From Thereva unica (lineage: Eukaryota; Arthropoda; Insecta; Diptera; Therevidae): DNA of 64,000 bases. A program made the translations under genes and the position numbers. This document shows, piece by piece, positions 33,800 through 46,904 of the stretch. The DNA lies in the NCBI GenBank assembly GCA_949987705.1, contig OX465283.1:160409850-160473849 (forward strand). Reading direction: 5' to 3'. Position 1 is the first letter of the stretch. Every line of letters starts with the position of its first letter. Below the pieces are notes generated by a model that saw nothing but the letters and a program-made list of their open reading frames with translations, was not told the DNA's origin and searched no databases.

Positions 33800-36700
33800 T
33801 ATCTTGAGGAGGAATCTCTGACGGGTAGGGGGAATAGCAAGTAGAGGGAGTAGAAAGTGGACGTGGAGCTGACAAGTGGTCAGGCGATAGCTAAGTATTA
33901 GATAAACACTTTGAATAATCACAATTCGCTTTTGTTGCTTTTAATTCCTTACATGTATGTACTCTAAAAAATAAGGCACGTGTACGTGCTTCATCAATCA
34001 CTATTCCTGATCCTTGCGTAGGTTTTGTGTGGTTTAGCTGAACCCCTAACTAATGTTTTTGTGTCACAACTCCAAGTTAAATGGTGTGTTACATTGGTGC
34101 GTACCTATTGATATAGAAGTGCGTGTGTCGAGGTAATCGGATATAGTGGAAGGCTTCAGTTAATACAATTTACCTGAAAGTGACAAAACCAGTAATTTGA
34201 TTGGCTTGAGAAACAGAGCTTAGTCCTTCAGTTGCGACAAATTATTTAAATTACCTGAAAATAATTACCCAAAACTTCTGCGCTACAAAATACCGAAATC
34301 CATTGCCAACTCTCCCATCGTACAGAGAATTCTGTCGAACACCATAGAATCCGAATGCTGCATTGATTAAAAACAAATGATATCCGCATTATTTCGAACC
34401 TGAATAATCCGCACATATCCGCTTTATCAAGTTCGCTCTCGAGCTGCTGCCACAATGGCGAGGATTTATTATTTGATTTGTAGTTATGACTCTTTTCTGT
34501 TTTTCTATCGGGGAGGGTTATGCCCGAAAAGAAATAAGGCGGAAAGGAATTTCGGTGTGTGAATGAGCTCTAATCGAATTTCCTGCTTGTAACATTCCCG
34601 AAGATGATGTATGCCTTTAGATAGAAGAAAATTGTTTTCGATTTCAAAATAAATTGAAAAAAAAATGGCTTGTGCTGAATAAATTTTTGATTGATTTTTT
34701 TGCAGATGTATTTGGAAAATGGGAATGAATAAAGGTATTGATTTTTTTTATTGGTGATCTATTTTAGCTGTTCTTTAGTTTTAGCGATGATTTGAATACA
34801 TATGATCGTTTTTTAGAAATCATTTAAAACCTAGTTAGACCTAAAAGAATAATTATGTTGGTCGTAAGAGTGTGGCGGCGGAGAATACGGGGGTAAGTTA
34901 AAAATTAACTTATAATCCGCATCCAAGTAAACTTCGGCGTGGCCAAAATGATGTCGTTTTATTTGAAAGTTCCAGTGATAATTCAATTTATCAAACGGTC
35001 CGAAACGAAAAGACGACTTAAACCAGTCGTTCAAGGAAACCAAGTTATAGGTATAGGAATTATTAAGGTTTTAGTTGTAATTAAATATTGTAATAAAAGG
35101 TGGTGTGCAAGGCTTCTGGCACCGGCACAGACCGGGCAGACCTCTGTTTTCTAGTATAAAAATGTTCAAACTTTCATTTGTTTGTAGGTTGAAACTTTTA
35201 CCCGATGGGTCAGTTGTAGTCTCAAAACAACAACAAAAAATAGACCACTTTAGATAAGGCATTAGCACCAGATTTGATCGGGCAGAACAACATATTTTTT
35301 TCTTACTCCGGAATTACTACATTTTAAGAGTAATTCCAAGCTTTTACTTGATAGGTCCAGGTGCGGTCCCAAAAATTTTCCGGAAAACGCTCATACAGAA
35401 TTTTGGCCCAGGCAGAACACGATTATGGTCGCTTTAATTTCAAAACATTTCATCCTCTTATAATCATTGATGCTTAAGCTTTTATAGTCACAAAATCTCT
35501 TTTTCAATCATTACTATTCCTTCCTTTCACCAGGCATATTCAGAGAAAAATCTTTATAACACATCTATCATATCATGTTATCATTTTCTACTCCCTCAGA
35601 CATCTTATCAATAACTACAAATCATTCACACATAATAGCGTCGTGTCTGGCACGATGTAAGAAACAATAAGGAAAGGCAAAATGGAAAGAACACATAAAA
35701 GAGTCATTACAGAATGAATTATTTAAATTTTATTAATTTATGTATTAATAGTCATAAAATCGTACTGCTTGCCTCTTCGAAGAACTGTTGAATAAAACTT
35801 AAAGAGACTTCCACAATCTAAAACACTTTTTCCAGGGAAATCACTATTGAGAATTTCATGGTCCTACTAATCTAATCTCCTTCTTTAATGGACAATTTCC
35901 TTGGGAATATTTGATTAAAAAAAAGAAAAGGCTGCTTGAAGAAAATATACAAAAGAGATTTAACCATTTTAATGAAGTTGAAAAGGTATCAGACATTCTT
36001 TGACTAAAGACCCCTAGAGAATCACTGCGGTCATTTGATAAGTATTAATTATTCTACCTGTGTACTTTCGGGAATCCGTACCCATATGAGTTTTCAGAAC
36101 TCATGAAATATGTAGAACTTGTATCAAAAAACACCCCCCACAAATGCATTCAGTGGCAGCACACAGATTTCTGGTTAAAACGTGGAGTCTCCTTTTTAAT
36201 AGGATTTGTTAGTTTAGATGAAAATGGTCCATATGTACCAGGTAGATGGTTCGATCTTTCCAGAAACTTCTCATTCATATTTAAACTTTTGAAAGCAAGT
36301 TGAAAGTTTTAGCCAAAGTCAACAACGCATTCCTGTGTCTACCATTAGCCTGAACGTAAAATGACGTACCGTAACGTAAGAAAACTGGACGAGATTGAGC
36401 TTAATGTATAAAATATAAAATGGATTCCGTGAATGCAGATTTAAGCGGTTTATGGTAGAAATATAAACAGGTTGTGGGAGAATAAAACAGCTTAGAAGTG
36501 CTCAGCAAAATTGCTTGGGGACTGATGCCGCTCGCGAATGCAACCGTCATGTGTCGTTCTTACGGCACCATTTGTAACATGCGGGAATTTAACGAACCTT
36601 CGTTAAGTTCATTACTAGGGCGGTACTACATGGACACTTATATGTTCGTACTTCAGGTTACGTACAGTTACGTTACGTTATATTAGGTTTAGGCTATTTG

Positions 36701-36900
36701 CGGGACAGTATTGTGCAGATTCAGTATACGAACGAATTTCTACTCTGTAGCGTCCACAAAGAGTGGAGCTGTAGGCACAGGGATTAGGAGTGCGGAATAA
36801 TCTGGTGTTACGGGTAAAAAACTGTTGTGGATCGCGTTTATTAACCCGTTTATAACTAAGTTGAAAGGTTGAGGCGAGGCTGAGATGAAATTTCGACCAC
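33800..36900. other. Intergenic DNA, nothing recognised
   Basis: No coding family, RNA gene or clear element boundary found. Open frames are short and isolated. Confidence 0.5.
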
Positions 36901-36995
36901 CTTATATTACCGTGTTTCCATGGGAGTCGAGTTGAGTTCTGGTTGATTTAAAATGACACTGCAACTCAACGACTTAACTCTATTACACTAGAGAT

Positions 36996-37925
36996 GCGCT
37001 GAATATGGGTTCGACCGAATACGCAAGGCGTCGCTCTTTCTTTTATTGCAATTTCTCGCGTGATAGGTTATTGCCAAAAAATAACGGACTAAAGCAAGAA
37101 TTCCATAAACATTGAGGCCCTAGACGACGGATTTTCAATCCCAGTTTCAAAATGGTTTCACCATTATCACGTTCACAACCGGTTTGCAACCAAAATGAAA
37201 CCTTTGCCCACACACAAGCGCAACTGATTTTTCATCTATCGGTGTTCTGTGCTCACAAAGATTTTGTTGAATAAACTTTGACACTTACAGATGCAACCAC
37301 GCAACTGGAACTGGTGACATTTCCAAGCGTACATGCGTTACATTCGGTGACATAGAAGTGCGTGTATTCAAATGCCACTTGACGGAATATTCCATGAATG
37401 GAATGCATGCAAGGGAAATGTCGGTCTACTTTCAACCATTTTTATATTGCCGCATTCGACATAGCACACACAATTAAATACGAGTTACTTAGATTTTTGG
37501 GTTAGGTCGGGACAGAATGCAACTACGAAATTAAGATTGGTGGAGCTCGTACCATATCTTGGAACCGCTGAATGCAACGCAAGTACAAGTTTGATATTGC
37601 TTCCGACCGGCAAGAACAGTCGTACGCAAGCAGTCACAAACTATTTTCAAATCGGTCACGTTTCTCTCGACTCGTTTATGGATTCTCATTTTATTTAATT
37701 TTTGATTTTGTGAATAAATATGGCTACACAAAGAAGTGTTTGTTTCATTTACAAATACTACCTATGTACGGTTCCAGAATAAAGCCTCTTTAATATAAGT
37801 AACTCTTAAAATAATACTATTTAAATATTCGGTAATTATTCGGCAAACAAACTGAATATTCGGCCGAATACGAACATTAAAAAAACACGCCGAATATACC
37901 GAATATTTATTTATAGCATCATACC
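36996..37925. repeat. Possible decayed hAT element with CGAATATTCGG-type subterminal motifs
   Basis: AGAGATGCGCTGAATATGGG with CGACCGAATACG at the left, and at 37820-37910 several copies of GAATATTCGG, CCGAATA and TTATTCGGC followed by TATAGCATC. Elements with GAGATGCxxCGAATATTCGG ends are familiar hAT types. The ends are too decayed to fix the borders. Confidence 0.4.
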
Positions 37926-37959
37926 CAGTATCTAACACATTATCATATCCCTTATCCAA

Positions 37960-40800
37960 ACAAGTAAAATTTTATAAGCACGGCAAAGTCTCTATTTAAT
38001 TGCCGTGAAAAGTCAAGATTTCCTTTTCATTTCCTTGATATATGAAGATGGAGATACGGAATGAGGTCGGATTTTGAAAGAAGTAACCATGAGCGATGCA
38101 GGTAAAGCACGAAAGCATGTTTTATCTATGCGTGACCCGAACTAGAAATTCAAGCTAGTCGAGTTGCATTTGTTATCACCATTCCTTGCAGCAAAAACTG
38201 TTATCAGAAGAGAGCAACAATGAGAGTAAAACGAAATCCAACTTAATACATCATAGTCACGAAATTATTTCGGTTGAAATATTAAATGTCTCGGAGTAAA
38301 AGCTTTTGGGCAATGAAGGGAAAGAAAAATTGAAAGTAAAAAATGCAGGATTAGTTGTGATTAAAACATGATATTGTATTATTTAAATTCGGACAGCTTT
38401 ATCTCTAGAACAAAACAAGTGCATATACAGGGGGTTTAAAAGCGGCCGACTGTCGCTTCGAATATGAATGCTGTTGGTTGAGTCATCGTACGACGCTTGG
38501 TAAAGTTGGATGATTTTCAATGGCACGTGTTCGGTTACCAAGGCTCTCCACACGCACTCAGATATCTCTGTGTAAAGGCAAGAAAGTTACTCGTGATGAA
38601 AGAATATCGGTGTAACTACTAGTGTAAATTGGGCTCATATGCCCTTCTTTCACCCAATTCTTACAAAACAACTTTGTGAATTTACAATCCGGTCGTCAAA
38701 TGACGAAAATTTCGGTGTTTAACAAACTTTCCATCATTCATCGTGCACTATCTGAAAACGAAACAAAGCGTCCTTTCAACATCCTCACTTCCTCTTTCAC
38801 AAACAAACCTCGTGAAGAACGCTCGTGGGAGCGAACGGTTAAAACAAACCCCTCAACATTGAGGTTCAAAGATTTTATTGATTTTACAATATACTAGTAG
38901 GACATTACTCTTGAATTGAGTCATTTCCAAAAATTGTAGCCGCAGTACAATTTACCATCGTGTAAGGGAAAAATGTACTGCCTCGGCTCAACTCTAGATA
39001 GAAGTTCTGATTTAATTCGTGGACTGCAACAATCTGTTGAAAACAGAGGAATTGAACCGATCTCAATTGTTACGAAGGAAAATCATAAATGCTTCTCTCT
39101 GTATAGGTGGGAGGAGGCAGAGAGAAAATGCTATTCCGCGTGGACGTGATTGTGTGGACATTAATGTCACATCACAGAATCAGGAGACAACATGGAAATG
39201 ACGAGAATTCACAGCATCATTGACTTGATGCGTACGAATCTCGATGAGAAGTTGCCAAAAGTACCGAAGACTGCAAGGAAAATGAAATCTGTGAGAAAGA
39301 ACGCTTATCGGGTAGCGGGCTTCCCTAGGTCAGCAAGAGGCTATGATACTACACCCTGACAGTGTGAGGAACTGAAGGTGCTAAAGAAGGTTTAGAAAAG
39401 CCTTCGACAAGACAATGAAAAATGAAGACCTAGCTGTCTGAGAGAATTGCAATAACAAGAAAAGAAAAATAGAGAAAACTGTTCGTCCGTCGACGGAAAA
39501 AACGGGGGTGGAATAAGTTGGAGGAAACAAGAAAGATCGTCTTGGAAGCTCGCTTTAGGCAGCTCCTTTTCGTATACCTCTTGAATATTTCTTTTATATG
39601 GCAGTTTTAAGCTCAGAAACCACCCTTTGTACTATCAGTTCGTGTCATGTCGTTGATAATGTAATGGTGTACTGTCTAGTAGTAAGATTACTACAGGGGA
39701 TAGAATAGATATGGGAGCTGCAGGCAGAGAGACTGGAGTCGAGCGGGCTAATCTGGTGTTGTGGGTAAAAGATTGGCATCTAGTACGTATACATGATGAG
39801 TTAAATAGTTGAGTTGAGGTGGAGTTGAAAATAAAAAAAAACATCCCGTTACAAAAAATTTCAAACAAAGCACAGAGGTTACCGTCAACTAAATTCAACT
39901 ACCACAAGAACTCGTGCCTATATGCATAATTTCAACTCGACCCAGGTAGCAGAGCTGACTCGAGTGTAGTCGACCCTATTTCACTTCGACTCGCGTCTAC
40001 ATGTGGTTGGAATTGGGTTTAACCCGCTTTAACCCTGTTTATTTCGTTGGAACAACCGCTCTGAGAGCAGCCATAAAGTTACCTCAGGGTTGACACATTC
40101 CCACGGTGGCTCAGAGGTAGATAACTTTAAGGGCTTTTTTTGCACCTTATCTAACCCCGTCAATGTGCTATTTGAAGCCCCACCTCCAAATAAAAGAATT
40201 ATATTCGAGGTGATTCCGTATGTAGAAGGAAAAGCTGAATTTCTCAAGAAATCTCAGGCAATGGGATATTTATTTGGGGATAGAATATGTTATCAAATAG
40301 GAGATGGCTTCGTCGCTTATCATGCTTAAGGACGATAGCAGGAAAAGGGAAGGGAATTTTCTGAAAAGACAGAAGCGAAGAAACAATGAAAGTTATCTAG
40401 GCGGGACAAATGGAGGAGTGTATACGAACTTTTCTTTCTAATTTTATTTATTTACTTTTTCATGTCGTAATCAAGCTTTCTTGTATTATTAATGGCATTT
40501 TTAATCGCCATAACATAATGTTTGTAATTTATGACTTTTTGTCGGGCCTCATTCTTCTCATAGCTTCTTAATAATTCCTCCATTTCTATTAGGCAGATTT
40601 CAACAATCTCTTTAACCAATCTTCAATTTAATGATGTATAATTTGCAATATTGTTGGTCTAAGGATGTAAGGACGTATTATCGATTTACATTTAAGAAAT
40701 ATACATAGTTTAAAAGACGCAATTAAAATAACTCTCATAGGCACTTAACTTTAAAGATGCTTATTCATTCAAGTGTATTCACTTCCATGCCCATAAGAAA
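37960..40800. other. Intergenic DNA, nothing firmly recognised
   Basis: Only short open frames. The 38755-38850 stretch shares phrases with the element at 23060-23519. Confidence 0.45.
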
Positions 40801-40810
40801 TGAATACATT

Positions 40811-40828
40811 CCCCCCCCCCCCCCCCCC
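40811..40828. repeat. 18-base poly-C tract
   Basis: Eighteen consecutive C residues followed by TCCGCCGCAGCC. It is unusual for this AT-rich setting and is likely length-variable or affected by sequencing error. Confidence 0.9.
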
Positions 40829-41689
40829 TCCGCCGCAGCCCGACTATCGCTAAGAACAAACCCTTATTATAGCTGTTCAAACCTAGAAATCATCTTTAAA
40901 TCGATTTCGAATTATGCAAATGTTCCAGGCATTCAACATTCTGCTATTTCGAAGCAATTCAAGTTTGAAAATTTCCCTTTATTGGAATCGAATGCCCGTC
41001 GTATAGTAGAGCAGACTCCAGATAAAAATACGAAATAGCTCTGTTGAACATACGAAAACGAGAGTTGGAAAATTGTTCCTTCTCGAGCGAATATTTTTTC
41101 TTAAAAACTTGAAATGAGTAAAAAGTTTTCCACTTAGAAAGTTATATCGGCTTTTATTATAAATGAGCACAGGGGTAAGATTAGGAGGTGCACATACGGA
41201 TACGAATAGTCCCAGAACCATTTTTATTCTTTGGGTTGCACAGTTGTTGACAAATTTACTATTTTTTTGGGGATATTTAATTGTAAAAAACATTTTTGGT
41301 CTACGGAAATAGAAATACCTTTTTTATGGAAAAGGTCTGAAGATTAGTTTGGCAATGTTATTGGTCCTAAGCGTCAACCGCATAATATGTACGTGGTATA
41401 AAGGCACTAAAAATGTTGATATCATGATGGCGTGTGCATGACCAGTAATTCTGAAAATCATATACAATTCATGGATGGATGATTTCCTACATTGTTTCCC
41501 ATTTCGCTGTTCGTAATGGGTCCGGTCTGTTGTAAATATTGTATTGGATATTATTATGTGCGAGAGTCAATCGTTCTTGAAAAAGCACCACATTAAGTTT
41601 TTGCCTTTACTAAATAAGTTATGCGTTATATTCATTTAATTCAAAATTTTTAATATTAAAGAACTGATTTTAGACAATTGAAGCAGAAC

Positions 41690-42010
41690 ATAAATACTCT
41701 TTGAATGTGTTTGTTAACTTATCTTCTTCTTCTTTAACGGCTCTAAAATAAGGATTCGGTCCTGGCCTTTCGCATCGGTGTCGATTCTGAATCGATGCTA
41801 CCCAAATGGTCATCCCTAAGCTCTGAGTGTACATCATCTTTCCAGCGAAGGCTGGGTCTCCATCGTTGTCGCACCCCAGAGATATTTCCGCAGAAAACAT
41901 TCATTCTGCCCATCCAAGTCTATCGAGCTCTATTTTATTTACAACATCTATGTCGCGATAACGTTCATAGATCTCGTCGTTTTAGAATCTCCGGAACCGT
42001 CCTTGTTCCG
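41690..42010 (-). mobile_element. Probable RTE-like LINE 3' end, antisense
   Basis: On the minus strand the segment ends in a GAAGAAGAAG run after AGCCGTTAAA. Similar GAAGAAGAA tails close the recognised RTE-like C-terminal remnants near 46980 and 58610. No protein motif can be read here, so this rests on the tail only. Confidence 0.35.
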
Positions 42011-42159
42011 TAGAAATTTCCAGTTCAACGAGCCTAAAAAGTTAGAGGGCTTTTTGCTAAGTACCCACGTCTCAGATGCGTATGAGCGTAAGGTTAGGGT
42101 AAGGTTGTGGTTAAATGCTTGTATTTGAAGAGCCATAACCAATTATAGTAAGCTTTGTT

Positions 42160-42570
42160 AGTTTTTAGCACCCGTGCACGTATTTCTGGTTTCATGTTAT
42201 TATTGACTGCAATAATGCGCGTCAAAACAATTGGGAATTTTACGCGCAGGCGGGGAAATGACAATTCCATACACATTAACATTTCGTGTATAGATAAAAT
42301 ACAATCACAAGTGCATTGTAATTTGCCCTTCGAAATTCGCAACGATACCCCCTATAACATCTGACCACGACAAGAGTCACAGTGAGACCGATTGAATTGT
42401 GATTGGGAATATAAATGAGCGGGTGTTTTGGGTTATTAAACGATCACAGTGACGTTGCGCACCTTTCTTTTCGGATCTACTATCGCGATGGGGATTTGAG
42501 ACTCTCACTGCGCATGAGCGATTTTAAGTTTCTCAATTGTTTTGGCGTACGCCATACAATTGACCCTAAG
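42160..42570. repeat. Dispersed repeat G, copy 1
   Basis: It shares TAGATAAAATACAATCACAA, TTGTGATTGGGAATATAAAT and GAGACTCTCACTGC with copies at 43625 and 46035, and ends near TTTTGGCGTACGCCATAC. Confidence 0.65.
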
Positions 42571-43068
42571 AAGGTAAATGATTTAACTACTTCAAACTCG
42601 TACTCAAGCTGGGTGAAAGCTTCTTGTACACTTCTTGATGTTCTTCCGATAATGCCAATGACGTCTGCATAAGGTAGTAATTGAGAGGACTCGTGGAGAA
42701 TTGTGCCTCTCGATGTCGCCCAAATCTCGGATTACTTTCTCTAACGGCAGATCGAAAAGGAGGCAGGCCAGACCATCCTCTTGTCATGACTGGGCTTGTC
42801 ACATTGGCCTTGATCAACCTACTTAGTCGTGTCAGTTTATTGGAGATGTCGAATTCTCTCATAGCTTTGCAGAGTTCTAGTGCACGTCCCATCGCTCGAA
42901 GATGTCTTTAGGAGTGGTGATTAGACCATTTGGATTGGTGATTGGACCCTATTTGTCCCTGCACTATGTGCAACGTGGTGTTAATTGCGTTATACCGCGG
43001 AGTCCTCGATAGAACTCCCGTAGCTGGTACGACCTTCGTTCTTTGTACTGTTCTAGTTCACAAACCAA

Positions 43069-43408
43069 GGCCTGTACTCCCGAAGACGAGACGATAAAGA
43101 AACGAAACGAAATAACGAGACGAGACGAGAATATATTTCCTACTCCTGGAGACTATAATCTCGTACTGCCCTGCGTTTGCAATTTTTGACCTATTATGCA
43201 AAATAAATTATAAGTATCAAAATAATTAACAATCTCAACTTACATTTTAACCTCAAAACCGCTAACAGACATCAAGCAATAACGTCTGAACGAAGACGAT
43301 TACAAATATCGTTTGTTTAGACGAAAACGAGACGATATCGTCTTCCCAGGTAGCATTTTGACAAAACGGTATCGTTTTCGTTTCGTTTCGTTTTCGGGAG
43401 TACAGGCC
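43069..43408. repeat. MITE-like element with GGCCTGTACTCCCGAA ends, 340 bp
   Basis: GGCCTGTACTCCCGAAGACG at 43069 and CGTTTTCGGGAGTACAGGCC ending at 43408 are near-exact inverses. The interior carries repeated ACGAGACGA and CGAAAACGA phrases. No gene is present. Confidence 0.82.
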
Positions 43409-43624
43409 CAGATTTTACGCGGTTCTCTGAACTTAGATTGAAGTAACTTCGGCTGTACGTGCCGGATTTTAGCAATCTATGGCTTAAATAAAAGGTCTTG
43501 AAGCCAAAAAGACAACAAAATTCAATAATCGAATGGTCATCGCTTTTAATTTTTGAGCTATGGTACCTGGAAATTTACCTAGATTTTGCATGGGACATAT
43601 TTTTTATTTCATATTTCTTACGGA

Positions 43625-43953
43625 AAAATTACTTTACAATTCCACACACGTTAACATTTCACGTAAGGATAAAATACAAGCGCAGGTCCATTGTAATTTC
43701 CCCTTCGAAATTCGTTTTCGGGTAACAACACTTTACCATAGCATCTGATCACGACAAGAGTGGCAGTGAGACCGTTGAATTATGAATGAGGGGGTGATTT
43801 TGGTTTTTAAACGAACGGAGTGACACTTTTCTTTTCGAATGTACTTTCGTGGTGCGATTTGAAACTCTCACTGCCCATGGAAAAGACGGCTTTGAGATTC
43901 CCAATTGTTTTGGCGCACGCCATACTATTGAGGCGCACCGGGTTCCAGCTAGT
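43625..43953 (-). repeat. Dispersed repeat G, copy 2 (Helitron-like end)
   Basis: The plus strand runs through GGTGCGATTTGAAACTCTCA and TTTTGGCGCACGCCATAC to GGTTCCAGCTAG, followed by T. A CTAG-T end and a short palindrome (TGGCGCACGCCA) upstream fit a Helitron 3' end. Copy 4 at 60555 shows the same border in the other orientation. Confidence 0.6.
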
Positions 43954-43969
43954 TTAAAATAATACACAC

Positions 43970-44780
43970 TAACATACTGATATAGTTTTTATTTATAAAA
44001 AGATCTTATTATATAGTTTACAATGTAAATATATAGAATATCTTATAATTAAATCCACAAAAAATTCGAGAAAATAATAAAAAAAAATAACTTTACATAG
44101 AAATTTATAATGATATATTTTATATGTTTAAAATAAATGATTGTAAATAATATATGTAAACCAACATAATCATTATTAAAATCTAGAAAATAATGATCTA
44201 AACATTCGATATATTAAAGCTATCTAAAATTTCAATACATTCATAGCTACAACTAAATGCTATTATATATATACTTCTTAAATTCTATTATTAGTCATAT
44301 ATATTACCACTAAAACGAATCAGTCAGTCATTTTATTTTATTTTTATTTATTTATTAAATTTATTATTTTATAAGAAAACTGTTGGATTTGCGCAACAGT
44401 CTCTGTCTATTTATTATTAAATCATGTGTTTTTCTGTAGTATGTTTCTCAGTTTCAGTTTTACAAATGATTTTCTCTCTATATATATCACAAATTCAAAT
44501 AGGACAAATATTACATATTATATGAATTAAGTTCTTGGAATTGCTTATATGAAATAACGAGTTGAGTTTAGAGCGCGTTGTGCAGCGAATGCACAAAACA
44601 ATATTTAATGTAGCTATATTCGGGCGTGTGTGTTTTTTTTAAATGAATATATTATAAACCAATTGTTTTTTTTATTTAATAAGATAATTAAGGATTTTCA
44701 GTTCTGATTGTCTTAGATTTATATTTATAATACCTAGCCAACCCAATTTTGTTTTCGATTGCGCAGTGAGACGTTATATA
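43970..44780. other. AT-rich intergenic DNA
   Basis: Very AT-rich sequence with many ATATA runs and no recognised gene. Confidence 0.5.
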
Positions 44781-46034
44781 GTACAGTAATCCCTCTGCGT
44801 CTGCGCGGTTTTCGACTGCGCAATTTCGCAACTGCGCGGGAGGTTTATAATACCAAATTTTCGGGCTGCGCAGAAAAAAATGAGCGTTGCCTACTAAGAA
44901 ATAGAGTAATAACACAAATTCGTCTCAATTACTGAATTTCCATGCAGAGTTTACCCTGGGTTAACTCAGAGTAAGCGCCCATTAGCGAGTTTCCAACGAG
45001 ATTTCAACCAGAATTGAACCCGAGTTATACATTAAGACACAGATTGCGAGTTTTCTTTAAAAAAATTTCAACTTTGCTCAACTCAACGGAAATGGGTAGG
45101 TTGAACAGAGTTCATGCACACACAACTACAAATGGTACACTGCCAAAGGTGCAAAAAGAGCAAATGTCGCGCTGGAAGTCAGAAGAGACTTTATATTTAA
45201 TAAATGCTTTTAAAGAAAAATCTATAATAACGTTTAATTTGTACACAGGCTGGGAAAACTAAGAAATGGAAACGCATATAGTTGAGTCGTTGAGTTTGTT
45301 AAAGTGACATTTCAACTCAACCACAACTTAACAATGGAAACTTGATACATGGAAAAGCGGGTTGAGTTTAGTTTCGGTAAATGCAAGAAAACTCAACGAA
45401 ACACGACGTCGGGTTAAGCCGGGTGATGCATATTTGTTTGTTTAAGTGCGTTTAATGCACGGATGTATCAACGGAGTCTTGACGTAAAATTACTTATCTG
45501 TCACTTCGATCTAGAATCGTCATGGAATTCGGCATCGAGTTAACTTGAAAGAAAAGCCTTTTGTAAACTCAACGAAAACTCTACCTCGACTCATGGAAAC
45601 ACAGCAAATGTAAAATTATCTTACGACTACGACAGGGGATTCTCAACGCACATGGAGGGTACGCGGATTACCTGACCTGATAACGGACCTGATAACCATT
45701 CGTATTAAGGACCTGATAACGATTCGCAGTAGCGACTTTAAATCGAAGCACTACTTATAAATTCCAAGTTTTTGGCGAGTGAATTTCGCGGCGAAATCAA
45801 ATCGCAAAAGGATTTCGAAACTTCGAGAGGAGATCAATATCGAAACGAAATCGATTTGGTAAAAAACGAAAACGAAATCCTATAGCAAAATAGCGATTCG
45901 TAATAACGACTTTAAATCGAAGCGCTACTTTTAATGTGGTATTCTCGTTGGCGAACGATGTGACTACGTAGGGCGTGATGGAGTGGAACTGTCGTTTCCT
46001 TCACACGTTTCGAGGAAAATGTCTCTTTACATGC

Positions 46035-46220
46035 CACACACCACATTGTGAATGGGAATATAAATGAAGGGGTGATTTGAGTTGGTGATTTTTAACCGAA
46101 CGGAGTTACACTTTTCTTTACGAATGTACTTTCGTGGTGCGATTTGAGACTCTCACTGCCCATGGAAAAGACTATTTTGAGATTCCCAATTGTTTTAGCG
46201 CACGCCATATTATTGGCTTA
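46035..46220. repeat. Dispersed repeat G, copy 3
   Basis: GAATGGGAATATAAATGAAG, TACTTTCGTGGTGCGATTTG and GGAAAAGACTATTTTGAGAT match copy 2, ending at CGCACGCCATATTATTGG. Confidence 0.7.
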
Positions 46221-46688
46221 TTCGCTACTTATTAATTTCAAGTTTTTGGCGATTGTTTTGGCTTATTAATTTCAAGTTTCGAGGCTGGCGTTTTCTGTTG
46301 CCATTTTGGTGAAACAGAGACAGAGCCATCTTCTATGCGATAAAGAAGTTCAGATATGCGCTTTCACTTTGTGACTGGGATGTAAACTGGGGTTTATAAT
46401 GCGCAAATTGAAAATTAAACAAAGGGCAGGACTTAAGCCTTATGTATTATGTTTATTAGGGAAAAATGTAGCATGAAAGCAAGAAAAACATACATATGCG
46501 AGTTTGGTTTTTTGTAAAAGTAAAGAGCACTCATAAGATAGTCTGTTCAATCTCTCGACGTTGTACGAGCTTTAGAAGATAGAATGTGCTAGCCACGGTC
46601 GACTATCAGGATGAAGGAAGAGTAGGACGTCCAAGAAATAAGTGAATGAATGACTTGCTAGAAGATATACAGAAACTTAGACCTAGAC

Positions 46689-46780
46689 TCCTGTGCTGAA
46701 AGTCGAGTCGGGTTGCGTGACAAGTCGTTTGAGTTGAAGGAAGTGACGTTTCAGTCGAATTACGACTTTCAGCACAAGGG
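46689..46780. repeat. MITE family A, copy 6
   Basis: CTCCTGTGCTGAAAGTCGAG opens and ACGACTTTCAGCACAAGGG closes. The flanks CTAGACT and GTCTAGAG are themselves inverse, so the true ends may extend outward. Confidence 0.82.
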
Positions 46781-46810
46781 TCTAGAGTGGAAATGTTAAG
46801 TTGAGTTTAG

Positions 46811-46904
46811 GCCATTGTACTGAAAGTCGTTAATCGACTGGAATGTCACTTTCTTCAACTTAAACGACTTGTCGTGACGTGAAAACTCGACTTTCAGCAC
46901 AGGG
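46811..46904. repeat. MITE family A, copy 7
   Basis: GCCATTGTACTGAAAGTCGT opens and CGACTTTCAGCACAGGGA closes. It lies 30 bp from copy 6 in the opposite internal orientation. Confidence 0.82.

Noticed and set aside
35960..36305. 66-codon frame beginning MKYVELVSKNTP
   Set aside because: Isolated, short, no family resemblance and no supporting splice sites.
39019..39560. Possible transposase-like remnant on the plus strand
   Set aside because: Some Lys/Arg-rich phrases looked DNA-binding, but I could not match them to a named family, and stops are frequent.
45014..45262. 82-codon frame with SRWKSEETLYLINAFKEK
   Set aside because: It has a weak Myb/SANT-like look and lies in repeat-rich DNA with TTTCCATG-type ends. 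It is too short to call a gene or a confirmed Harbinger piece.
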